This document shows positions 47,081 through 57,519 of a stretch of 64,000 nucleotides of DNA, in pieces; the first letter of the stretch is position 1, and each line of letters starts with the position of its first letter. A model generated the notes under the pieces. It did not search any database. It worked only from the letters and a program-made list of their open reading frames with translations, and was not told where the DNA came from. A program made the position numbers and the translations under genes. This stretch comes from Endothia cerciana (taxonomy: Eukaryota; Ascomycota; Sordariomycetes; Diaporthales; Cryphonectriaceae), in NCBI GenBank assembly GCA_026119935.1, contig JALRMH010000055.1, forward strand, positions 41,001 to 105,000. The letters run 5' to 3'.

Positions 47081-47538
47081 TCAGCCGTCGACGACCTGGA
47101 AGATGTCGTCGCCGCTCAGCCTGCCGACCTCCCAGGCGCCGAGGTGCCTCCCCCCCTTCCAGGCGTGTAGCCTCACCAGGACCTCGCCGGCGCCGGCCTC
47201 GCCGCCCCGCCGGACGCGGTACTTGGGGACGTCCTCCTTGCCGAGGAGCACCGTGCACAGGCCCGCGTCGGTGTGCTGGACATCTTCGGCGGAGATGCGG
47301 CCGAGGAAGATCTCCTGGTGGTGGTCGTCGGACCGCTGAAAGGAGAGCTGGAGGCCTGAGGCGGGGTACTTCAGTCAACCGCTGGTCAGCATACTACAGA
47401 TTGCTGGCGCGTTGGGTCGCAGCCGGGACTCACGATGGGATCACGGCTCTCGTGGGGGCGCCGGAAGGAGACTCGCAGGTAAGGGGAGAAGGGGTTGGGC
47501 GGCATGAAGGTCTCGGGCCGTATGGTGTAACGAGACAT
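47081..47538 (-). CDS. Small orphan protein, 123 aa
   Basis: Two exons, complement(47081-47347, 47434-47538), intron 47348-47433 with donor gtgagt and acceptor cctccag. The reading starts MSRYTIRPETFMPPNPFSPY and continues LRVSFRRPHESRDPI, LSFQRSDDHHQEIFLGRIS, to DDIFQVVDG. The acceptor is chosen because it alone keeps the long downstream frame open; using the preceding cag would shift it. The protein is soluble, mixed charge, with no signal peptide or membrane segment and no family that I recognise. Support is a strong donor, a frame with balanced amino-acid use, and a plausible ATG; there is no homology evidence. Confidence 0.5.
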
Positions 47539-49521
47539 GCTTGCCGGGTATGATGGTGACTGCGGGTCGAGACAGGCCGTGGGCTTTTAGTGTTCCTGAC
47601 CGAACGAATCTCATGAGTGGGGTAGAATGGTCGTGTCTAGAAGTTTCCCTCACGGAGCATGATGGTTTGAGATCCTGGGCGGCGCCGTAGGCGAAATGCC
47701 GTGGGTATGGTAAGTTTTTATGCCCGTCCATGGGAGTTGGGATTGAAGCACGTTCTGCATATATAGCTATCGCATTATAGTAAACAGAACTCTGGCTGGA
47801 AAGGGTAGTGTGGTAAACAAGGCCAGCCAATCAACGGCTCCAATGCTTGGAAGGGGCGACGAGGCTACGCGTTGGAGGGGGGGGGTGGGGGGGCGGTTTC
47901 GCCGGGATAAAGGCATTCCTCTAGGGGATGACGGATCCTCTCGAGCAGGCATCCGAACACCACGGCACGTGCCTCGTACTACCACTACTACGGCTCATGT
48001 CCTTATACCCTTGGGCGCCAAGATGTCTTCCTCATCCAGGGACGAGGTGTGACTGGGCCGGGCAGTCATTGGTGGGCGGGCAGTCTCGAAGCAGCGCACT
48101 CCCGGCTTACAGGCAGGCCTGAGGTTGCCCGGCAATGCTGTTGCACTACTTGCAATGTCCCTGGTTCATACAATCGTCAAGGTAAACTAAACTGTACTTG
48201 TATCCGTCCGTGAAATCCTGGCCCGCTCCGCAGGGATGGCGACCTCTCCCGTGCGGCCGTCATCGATAACTCGTCCAGCGCGAATGATACCCTGCTTAGC
48301 CGTGACATCCCGGCACCTCATGGCTTAGGGGGGCACCCTGACCAACAACACCATCAGGGCCCTGCTCGAGACCCCGGCTTGGACCGCCGCTGGCGGGAAC
48401 ACCTTCCAGGGCGGCACCCTTCTCTGGCTCGGGCATGGGCGCGGCCTTGTCGGTGCCGGCCACCATGTCTGGGCTGCGAGAGACGTCAGCAGTCAGGCAC
48501 AGAGCGCATTGCCACAGACTGCGGCCTCCTGAGAGGGCGGGCGACTGCTTACCTGGTCCTCGCCGGCGCCGTGGGCAGCCTGGTTGACGCTCGCGTCAAC
48601 GGCGTTGTGGGCAATGTGACCCTCTCCCTGTCGCCTGTCGGGGGGCATGATGGGGGGGTTGCAAGGGGAGGGTGGGCTACCCGGTATGCTTGTTCGATCC
48701 GTGTAAGATGATTGGGCCCACTGGAAGAAGACGATACAGGGCAGGGGAAGCTGCTGAGAGGTTGCCTCTCTTGCTGGTTGGTGATGTCGAGGTAGAGATA
48801 CCGTCGTAGCTGCAGCCGGCACAGGGCCCCGTCCGCCTCTGGGATGCTCAGGCCGCTGGCCCACTGTCAAGTATCATACTCCCGATGGTCTTGACGTCAA
48901 TGTGGGAGATGCCAGGTTGGTGTCACCGGACGACCTGTGATGCTCTCACAGTGGATCAAGAAGCTCGACTGTGGGGAACCCATACTCCGTAAGTCCTGTG
49001 CACTACGCTATACACAGTAGTACGACGACCCGCCGCGCTGAGCGTGCTGGAGCCGTTGCGAGCCAGAGCACCTGCTGATCCGGGGCTGGGCCCCTGTATG
49101 GTTAGGGGGTTTGTGGGGGCTGCGGGGTGATCTCACAGCACCCGAGGGCTGGTGTTGGGGTGTTGGGGCCTGTGGAGCGCAACCTCCACCCATCCCACAT
49201 GCATTCACCTGTTTCCTGCAGGGGAACCATCAGCTCCTCCAGCTCACGGCCTGCTTCCCCCAGACCCCTCAGGCACAAGGCCCGGGTTGACAAAAGGAGG
49301 CAGGGCCAGCTCCAGAATCAGGACAAGGGCCGGAGCCGGAACCGGGCAAGGAGCAAAACGGCATGCCCACGTCTACCCGCCTGCTGTGCAGTCACCGAGT
49401 ATCATCACAACCATCGTGCAGGCTGCCTCGTTTCGCGCGACCCTTACTCCTCAGGACCACAACCCCACCCTCGCGGTTCTTGCAGGCGGGCCCGAACCCG
49501 CACACCGACAGGCGCAGCAGA
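47539..49521. other. Gene-poor stretch between the orphan gene and the Nudix pair
   Basis: 2 kb with no firm gene. A possible small minus-strand gene with donor gtaagc at 48554 and a downstream frame at about 48320-48465 is discussed as a finding. The last 300 bases before 49522 are leader-like and encode no clear product. Confidence 0.5.
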
Positions 49522-50562
49522 ATGGCGAGCAACACCGGCGAGAACACCTTCGTGCTCGAAGCACACAACAGCGTCCCCGTCACGGCGCCTGGCCTGGACA
49601 AGCACCAGCTGGTGGGCTGGCCCCCTTTCAAGGTACGGCGCCCCCGCGGACCCCCCCCCCCCGCCTCCTCATTCTTCACCCTCAGCCTTGCGCCGAGATA
49701 CTGACAGGCGCCCTTGACGACAGAACTGGATCCCTAACCCTGACCAGCTCCCTCGCCCTCCAGGCCCAGCCCGCCCACCCCTTCCGCGATGGCCCCTACC
49801 AGCTCAGGAGCATCAGCATCGACTCCCACAGCGTGTTTGGCGAGAGGATCGGCTTCCTCAAGCTGACCGCAGACGGGCTCGACCGCGGACGGCTCCAGGC
49901 TCCCCGGCGTCGTCTTTCTACGCGGGCCGGCCGCCGCGGTGCTGGTCGTTCTCATCCCGGACGACCAGCCCACCGACTCGCTCGAGGAGGCATACGTAAT
50001 CCTCACCGTCCGGCCCCGCATAGCCGCCGGCAGCTTGGGCTTCGTCGAGCTGCCCGCAGGGATGATCGACGATGACAGCAACTTCGCCGGCGTCGCTGCC
50101 AGGGAGATCAAGGAAGAGCTCGGCATGGTCATCAGGCAGGAACAGCTGACCTGCCTGACCGACAAGGTTGCCAAGATCCGGGGGGCGAGAGACACAGGCC
50201 CCAAGCCCGACGTGGCGGCCCCGCAAGAGACGCCCCCCCTTCGCCATGTACCCTTCCGCCGGTGGCTGCGACGAGTACATCAAGATCTTTGCTCACGAGA
50301 GGCGTTGTGCCACGGGACACGTTGCATGAGTGGGACGGCAAGTACGGCGGCTTACGGGACCATGGCGAGATGATCACCCTCAGACTGGTGCCCCCTCGAG
50401 GACCTCTGGCCGGAGGGCGGCATGGATTCCAAGTCCCTCGCCGCGGTGGCCCTCTACAAGCGGCTCAAGAGGTGGGAGGAGGAGGGGCAACGAGAAGAAA
50501 TGATGCGGGCACTGCGAATTGCTGTGCCGACGCCGGATTTTACGCTGTCAGGGGGTGAGTAG
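49522..50562 (+). pseudogene. Broken Nudix hydrolase (ADP-sugar diphosphatase-like)
   Basis: Exon 1 (49522-49632) encodes MASNTGENTFVLEAHNSVPV to GWPPFK; intron 49633-49723 (gtacgg..cag). The remainder is clearly a Nudix protein but scattered over three frames: SSLALQAQPAHPF, then PGVVFLRGPAAAVLVVLIPD with the Nudix box ELPAGMIDDDSNFAGVAARE and IKEELG, then MYPSAGGCDEYIKIFAHERR, then DTLHEWDGKYGGLRDHGEM, then LEDLWPEGGMDSKSLAAVAL and the stop at 50560-50562. Moving between pieces needs a one-base correction at about 49735, 49882, 50236, 50313 and 50390, all in the same sense (one surplus base each). Either a pseudogene or clustered sequence errors; two of the sites are in C runs. The family hydrolyses nucleotide sugars or ADP-ribose. 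Confidence 0.75.
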
Positions 50563-50570
50563 AGCTTAAA

Positions 50571-51484
50571 CTACTTGGCCAGCTCGAACCCCTCGGCCAG
50601 CGCACCGACGCGGGCATCGATGGAACGGCCCTCCGCCTCCAGCCTCTTGCACTCGTCCCACAACTTGCTCAGGGGCACATGGAACACCTCGACGGACTCA
50701 TTCTCCTCCGGCTCCGGCTCGAGGTCCTGGTTCTCGGGGTGGGGGGTTTCATGCCGATCGAGACATGGACCATCACGACGTTGGTGTTGCAGAAATCGGG
50801 ATCTGAGTGTCGATGTCGTGCGGTTAGCCAGCGTAGTCCTGCCTTGGGTATACGGGAAAGCTGCCGCAAAACACTATTGAACATGACGGGCGACCTCTCC
50901 GTCACCTTGCGCAGGTAGCCGGCCTCTTCCTTGAGCTCCCGAACAGCTGCCTGCTCCGCCGTCCCGCCCTCGTCAACAAGGCCGGCGGGGACCTCGATGG
51001 TGACCTTGTCTACCGGTGGACGGCACTGCTCCTGAAGCACGATCTCGAGGTCCGTAGTAGGGCAACATAGGCCCGCACTCGTCAGTCCAGATTTCCCAGG
51101 GAGGAAAGACCTCGGAGGCGAATGGCCGGAACAGGTCCGTACCGGTGAGCTTCTCCAGGATGGCAACAATACCAACGCCATCGATGTCGCTTCCTACGGG
51201 GCGCGTCTGTCGTAACCGCTCGCAAACCTCCCAGTCTCTGACCGTTCCGGTCGGGTCCTTGTAGTGAACTCTAAGATGCGTCTCTTCAGCATTCAATCCC
51301 TTCCTGGTGGGGCTCCGTGGATATGGCCGACCTAATTTGTCACTTGACCATTCTGGTCCACTTGGCCTCACCATCGGCCTGTTCACGACTGGCTGGTCAG
51401 AGACGCAGGATGCGCGGAAATGATGGGCTGATATCAGCTCACCAGGGGGCCAGTCGACAAGACCTTGGCGTTTTCGAGAGCCAT
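50571..51484 (-). pseudogene. ADP-ribose pyrophosphatase (YSA1-like Nudix hydrolase), frame interrupted near the C-terminus
   Basis: Five exons, complement(50571-50802, 50875-51043, 51111-51270, 51344-51378, 51443-51484), joined by introns with good signals except one donor (gtcttt). The product begins MALENAKVLSTGPLADGEAK, then KWTRMVKVHYKDPTGTVRDWE, QEQCRPPVDKVTIEVPAGLV, AVRELKEEAGYL and NPDFCNTNVVMVHV, as in yeast Ysa1 and human NUDT5. The Nudix box keeps RE-EE-G but has Gly for the first conserved Glu (DEGGTAEQ). In the last exon one base is missing in a C run near 50741, after which the other frame gives ENQDLEPEPEENESVEVFHV and ends GFELAK. The join before IVLQEQ adds eight residues against the family. 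It converges on the other Nudix gene with 8 bases between stops. Confidence 0.7.
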
Positions 51485-51933
51485 GGCGAGGTCCTGGCTG
51501 CTAATACATTGCCCAACGCGTCTATTGCAACACCTTCTGACTCGTGTATCATGGTCGAAGATACCGACCTCCAACTAGCCCATGAGGCGTTTATTCTTCA
51601 ACTGAGCGCCAGACCTCTGCTGTGTAATATTGTAGGTCTGGAATAATATCCAATACGGTATCTCCTTCTCCCGGACACGGATCCCTAAGAAAGAGGAGCC
51701 GAAAGCTTAGTACCAATGCACACTTAGCAACATTGTACGATGGCGGTGTTGTCTTGGTAGCCTGAGTGGTTGTGATGCTTTGCTGTAACTCTAGCTCCAG
51801 CTCCTGAATCGAAGCAACTCGAGTTGTCGTTGCGCCTTATCGGATACTCGATGCAGATTCTTCCTACCTCGCAAGAAGACTCCGATGGTGAAAGCGATCA
51901 AATTTGGCGAGGATTATAATTTTGATATTGCGA
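51485..51933. other. Short gene-free stretch entering the AT-rich island
   Basis: 450 bp. Upstream DNA of the YSA1-like gene passes into A/T-rich sequence from about 51650. No feature recognised. Confidence 0.5.
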
Positions 51934-52578
51934 TTAGAAGACTAGAACTACTGACGCATAATTATCTTGCCTGAGTTGCTCTAACGATTCAGAAAAAAAT
52001 TCAGAAAATCCTGCTTCAATAACCAATATTAGCCAGTCATGGGGCTTTTCCCGAGCTGGTATTGGACGACCTGTAGAATCGCCTTCACTACTATCACCGC
52101 TAGGATGACCACGATTTCGAAATCTTATAGCAGCTGTTGATTTCCAACTCCGACTTAAACCTATCAAAACAAGTTGCTTATGATATTGTATATAAAGGCC
52201 AGTATGAAGAAGTTCATGGACTTCGGTCGGGATACTGATGATGAGGATCTTTGTATAAGGGTAATATCATTCTAGTCGGAATTTGCGACGACGAGCCTCT
52301 CTGAGTTTCTCGATTGCCATGATATCTTGGAGAGAAACATCTGTAACTATCAGAAAATCTCCTGAGATGCAATCGATTTGATCAAAAACTTCCTCAGGGG
52401 TTGTGCATGGTATTTGGAGATCCATAGGTTTAGAGAGTGGTGTCATCGTAGGTGGTGTGGTCATGGTCGTCACAGATAGCGACACTGATGCTGATGCTGA
52501 TGCTGATGCCGATGCCGATGCCGATGCCGGTGAGGTTGATCTACATTGGGGGGTGGATATTGAGGACTTTGAGGCCAT
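51934..52578 (-). pseudogene. Orphan fungal protein gene interrupted by one in-frame TGA
   Basis: A single frame from ATG at 52578 runs to TGA at 52277-52279 and, in the same frame, continues to a stop at 51934. The first part is Ser/Ala-rich (SASASASASA from a gatgct repeat) and then EVFDQIDCISGDFLIVTDVS to LREARRRKFRLE. After the TGA it goes on as YYPYTKILIISIPTEVHELL, GHPSGDSSEGDSTGRPIPAR and DWLILVIEAGFSEF. This arrangement, with a Gly/Asp/Ser-rich loop before a hydrophobic strand carrying Glu, is seen in a widespread family of fungal orphan proteins and loosely resembles a PD-(D/E)XK nuclease fold; that resemblance is only inference. The frame stays open for 114 codons beyond the stop, so the break is probably recent. 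It lies in unusually AT-rich DNA. Confidence 0.55.
52489..52531. repeat. Hexanucleotide repeat (gatgct/gatgcc)n
   Basis: About seven copies, coding for Ala-Ser repeats in the interrupted minus-strand gene. Confidence 0.85.
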
Positions 52579-53325
52579 GATGATGCTGGTGATGCTGGTG
52601 ATGCAAATATGCAGTTGTCAACGACAACATAGAAGATGGGTAGAGATGTCGGGGAAAAGCGAGGGAAAAGCGATCTCCAGTGCTCGAATACTGGCTGTAC
52701 CTATATTTCCCCCCACACACCCCCTAGTTTGGATGGAAACGTCCATTCCGGAGAAACTGATCTAGTACCTGTGAACAACAAGTCACTCTGCCCTTCGTGG
52801 GCGGTCAGTCTTGTTTAACAGCATCTATATCGTCAAGCTCGAACACGGGGGCCTCTTTGCGTCCAAGGCCGGTGGTAAGGATATTAGGTAGAGCAGATCC
52901 CAACGTAGCACGGGGTAGAGTAGCGCGCTGCCACCGAGCGAACCGGGCTCATAACTGTGAGGGACAAGAGGCTTCGTGAGCATGGAAAGAAAGGATTGGG
53001 ATTTTCTAGAAAAGAATATATCTAACATAGGAGCTAAAAAGATTGTAAGTAGCCCATAGTGCTCTGGGTTAGGGTCTGTGAGCGCTATTCCGCAACAAGA
53101 AAAAGGAACAGGACGGCAGTTTAGGCGGCCACTGATTATGTAAGCGCGGCGTCCAACTCCGTCGTGTTACTACCCTTTGATCCCCATCAAAGTCTGGGGA
53201 TTACTCCATCATTGTCAGGTTTGCATCGGCTGCGTCGAACACTGAAGCACCGTCGTCTGATGCTGTGAAGGGAGCAGAACAACACCGACAGCCGAGCTGA
53301 GGGCCTTGCACCCACTGAATCGAAG
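52579..53325. other. Intergenic region upstream of the MFS transporter
   Basis: 750 bp, partly AT-rich, containing the promoter of the transporter gene. No further gene recognised. Confidence 0.5.
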
Positions 53326-55127
53326 ATGGCCTCGATAGACATAACTTCAGGGGAGGACGAACAACAATACAACAACTCCGAAGAAACGCGTCTAATCTCA
53401 GAGTTTCCCATTCCCGGGGCCGTAGACGATGAGGATCCTAGGGGAAATTACAGGTGGCGCGTCCTCGTCTTGGTCTTCCTCATCGCCTGCCTGTTCGAGA
53501 TGGCCGTCGTCATCGCCATGCCCGCCTGGACTGCCCTTCTCGAGAAGGGGCTCTGCAGCGAGATGCATCCCGATAACGCCAACCTTCTAGGAGACGAGAG
53601 CCCGTTGTGCAAAGAACCAGCTGTCCAGGGCAAGCTGGCCATGTACCGAGGATGGGGGTTCACGATCGATTCCATACCTAGTATGTCGAGATTAGGTCTC
53701 AGGGTCAGGCAGGCGTAATGATCGAGAAAATGCTGACAGTGCGGTCTCGTAGCAATCCTGCTCTCCATCCCTCTCGGGTCGCTATCAGACAGGTTGGGGC
53801 GGAAATTCATTGGAAGTTTGTCCTTGTGTGGGGTGTTTTTGGTCATGCTTTCTTACCAAGTCGTCTGTACGTTCCATCACTGAACGCCGCCAACGTCTCT
53901 ATCCGGGCTCACTGATGATCTTTGCGCAGTCTATTTTGCCCTGCCAATGTGGGCGTTTCTTCTGTGCTCCGTCTGGTACTTACTCGGGGGAGGCCCACCT
54001 GTTTCAGCCTCCATGATGTACACGATGTTGGCCGATGTGCTGCATGTCGAGGAGATGTGAGCAAGCTTCTGCGACCTCATTCCCGCGCCGGCCTTGCGCT
54101 GACAGACAACAGGGCCTCCGTACTCTTCCTCTTCAACTCGCTGTTCCTTGTCGCCGAGCTGGTGGCGACTCCCATCGGTGCCTTGCTCCTCAGCCAGGGC
54201 CCCTGGGTGTCGCTTATGACGAGCAACACCATCATGATCATCGCATTGGGGCTGCTCTATCTTGTACCGGAAACGCTTGCTGTTCGCCGATGGCACGATG
54301 CTCGAACCGGAAGGCTGGCGAATCCACCACTTGCTGTTCAGACCGATCATGGCCTCAGCAAGAGCAGACTAGAGACGGGCCTCAACGTCGCCCGGGAGCA
54401 GATACTACGGATGTGGGATTTTGTGATCGCGAATAAGCGGGCGGCGATCTTGATATTGCCATTCGTATTCGTCTCGCTTGGAAAGTATCTGCAGGACCTC
54501 CTCCTTCAGTACGCTACCAAGCGGTATGGCTGGTCGTGGAGCAAGGTATGTCGCTGTCCACGTGTGACCGGCGTCGAGGCTGCGTTGTATGGCTGACCCT
54601 GCTCCCAATAGGCCTCATACTTCCTGACATTAAAGAGCGCCAGCTTCGTCATAATGTTAACCTTCATGCTACCTTCCCTGAGCGCCCTCTGCCTAAACAA
54701 GCTCAAGATGCCACCCCTATCCAAGGACCTCTGGCTGAGCCGATGGTCTGGAGTCCTGCTCATCGTAGCCCACGTGATTATCAGCCTCTCCGTCACGCCG
54801 TTTCTCTTCGCTGTAGGCCTGGTCCTCCTCGCCGGCGGCTGCGGACTCCCGCCCCTGCTCCGGAGTCTCCTGAACGCACTGGTCGAGCCGCACCACGTCG
54901 GGATCCTGAACACGCTGATCGGATTCCTCGAGACGCTAGGCTTGATGATGGCCGCGCCCATCTTTTCCAAGGCCCTCCAGACGGGCATCGAGCTCGGCGG
55001 CGGATGGATAGGGCTCCCGTTTGCGGTTGGGACGGTCATCACCTGTATAGCGACGACAATCATCTTCCTCTACCGCATACCGCCGCAGTTGGAGAGGGAG
55101 ATTGTGGAGGAGGACCACGCGGCATAG
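53326..55127 (+). CDS. MFS transporter, 12-TM, fungal drug/metabolite efflux type
   Basis: Five exons: 53326-53680, 53753-53866, 53930-54056, 54113-54545 and 54612-55127; introns 56-72 nt with standard ends; 514 aa. An acidic N-terminal tail of about 45 residues precedes the first membrane helix (WRVLVLVFLIACLFEMAVVI). A loop with two Cys (GLCSEMHPDN to SPLCKEP) follows, then the MFS motif GSLSDRLGRK (127-136) between helices 2 and 3. A central charged loop separates two six-helix halves, and the tail is acidic (EREIVEEDHAA). The two-Cys loop and this layout are common in fungal transporters related to toxin or drug efflux pumps; substrate unknown. The frame is intact, in contrast to the neighbouring genes. 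Confidence 0.9.
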
Positions 55128-57519
55128 AGTTCCCTTCCAGCTGTCCAAAATCTGTCTTGGGCGTTGTCACGGACTACATTTTTGCTACTTGTACCATCTA
55201 ACGACTCTCGCCCCCGGAGGAGAAGGCTGGGCTGATCGGGTCTGATGAACGGAGCGATGCCAATCACCGGGTTGCAGGAACAGCCTTCCTGTTTTAGACC
55301 TGGCGGCATGGCTATATTAGTATGTACGTTTAGAGCACAGTATCGGGCCACGGGGCCATCGGCGCATGTCTCAGGTGGGCTGCGGATCTGTCTGGCCGCC
55401 GCCACGATACAGAACAACTAGACGGCATCAGGCCACAACCAGACGATCCAGGAATCGAACCGTTCATCGTCTGCCTGCGACATGGTACCCAGGGACCCGC
55501 CCAGAGTGCTGGGAACGGCAGGGAGAGGTGCGTCAAACGGTTCTTGCCGAGATAGGGAGCTGAGCTTACCCCTGAAAGCCAATTTGGTGGAGCTCGAGAA
55601 GATCGCCAGGGGAATTTTCCGACTGAACGCGCCCGAGCAACAAAGTCTTCATGCCCGTATCTGGACGAGAGGGGGGACCATGTATTTCCCCGAATCCTCT
55701 GACCCTCGTTTTGCCGTCGACGATACGAAACGGGGCGCCCTCCTTCACCAAGCACTTACTGTTAGGCACGACCAAACGGGAAAATTTTAATTGCTTCTTC
55801 ACGGACGGCGCAGAGCTGAACGCCTCAGGGCCTGTGCCCAGCCATCGATGATCCCTGCAGACAGAGAGACACCCTGGAGGCTGTCTTGTCAGATGGATGG
55901 GTGTAACCTCCTGTCCAGGCCGTCGAACGGATGACACCACTCGAACGATACCTGCTGAGGCAGTGTCATCCCCCAAGCACGCAGACATGTGAAGGAGGAG
56001 GAGGAAGAAGAAGAAGAAGAAGAAGAAGAAGAAGAAGCGATATTCATTACAACTCGCAAGCAAGAGCAGCAGGCCGTATAATAGGATTGGCTAAGTACAG
56101 GCACTCCCGGGGTCGGGAATCTCCTTCGACCTCCACACCACACTCCTCCCCCCCTGGCCCCCGGATATTATTGACGACATCTCCGGGCAGCCCTAAATGG
56201 GCATTTCATCAACGATCACACGAGGTGTGGCCACCAGAGCAAACCCAATGGCGCCTCACCGCGTCTTACTTTGTTTCCTCTTTTGGGTCATCACCTCGCC
56301 GATGATACCACCATCAGTGGGGTCCAAAGCGGTTACGGATATCACCCACACAAACGGGGGATTCAGAGACGGGCGCTGACATCAGTCTGAGACCCAGGAG
56401 AGCTACCGGTGGTTCGCTTATCGACCGTCTTACTAGCCAGTCGATCCCGCCAAAGAGCAAACTCTCATATACTCCTGGCTCACTCTTTTTCGTCCAGTGT
56501 CGTTGCACTTACACAGTACTTCCTGCCACCCCCCCCTCCCTGGTGCCACCCAACGAACAAAGCTTGGGGTTTCGACTGCTACCCAAGGACACGCCCTCCT
56601 TCGTCCCTCACCGGTGTTCTATCGCCAACTGGGTATCCCGTACGCATTTCCTACTGCCTGCTCCCCGACACTCAGCCCTCAGCCAGAACACCTCCCAGTT
56701 CAGGTCTCTGTCTCTTCCTGAACTGCGCACCCTGTCACGTCCGGCCCGTCGGTGATACAGAACAGTATACTGTTCTTTATCGGCCCATCGCGCGGGGAGC
56801 AAAGACGCGCTCTTCCAGTCCCTCGGGAGAGCAGACGAGTGGACCCCTGGGAGTCGGCCCCTGTGAGGTTGCATATGTCCAGGTTGCCCTGCTACGCTAC
56901 ACGTTGTTTGTCAAAGCCGTTGTGGGCCTGGCTCCACCTGCATGCTTCCTCCGTGCCCTCGTACCAACCAGACGCGACCCTTCAAATGCCCTCTGCGCAG
57001 CCACCCACCTCGTCGTTCCGAGAGGCTCCTACGACAGCAGAGAGATTCTGATCGTCACGTCGCTGAGGTCTCAACCGCCCTGTCGTGCTTCGTCTCTCCC
57101 GTGGGGTTCTGGCTCCTCCAGAATTTTCATGGAAAGGGCCGCCTGTGTGCCTATCTGTGCAGCTCCCGGCTTGAGTGCTGTGTGACCTCCTTCGACGATC
57201 GAGGTCACAATCCGTTCTCGCACCGAGGATTTCACCCCCCGGAATCAAGATGGACTTCTAGCAAGCGCAACTGCTCTTTGTCGTTGTATCTGCTTTGCTG
57301 TCTCATACCATTGTTGTTCCTTACACCTTTGTTTTTATTTTGCATGTCGACAATCCGACTCATCCACTCATTAATGATACTCTCAATCCACTCTCTCCGC
57401 TTACGTCTGTTCTCGCGACTCGTCTCTGCGGGACCAGAACTGCCACACCCGCCGGACGACCTGTTCCCGATTCCTATAGAAATTTGCCACAGGCGACGGG
57501 ACCGTGACACTTCACGAAA
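55128..57519. other. Gene-free stretch and probable leader of the next gene
   Basis: 2.4 kb without a recognisable gene. It contains a GAA repeat and, from about 56400, CT-rich DNA typical of a fungal promoter and leader. A plus-strand frame at 56409-57185 reads as low-information sequence and is taken as leader. Confidence 0.5.
55991..56037. repeat. (GAG/GAA)n microsatellite
   Basis: About 15 trinucleotides in noncoding DNA. Confidence 0.9.

Noticed and set aside
55440..55520. Minus-strand ggttcgattcc resembling a tRNA B box
   Set aside because: The bases flanking the loop pair in only two positions, and no acceptor stem, D arm or anticodon arm can be drawn around it.
56409..57185. 258-codon frame ahead of the 950-residue protein gene
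   Set aside because: Low-information sequence in a CT-rich leader with no homologous features; more likely 5' UTR.
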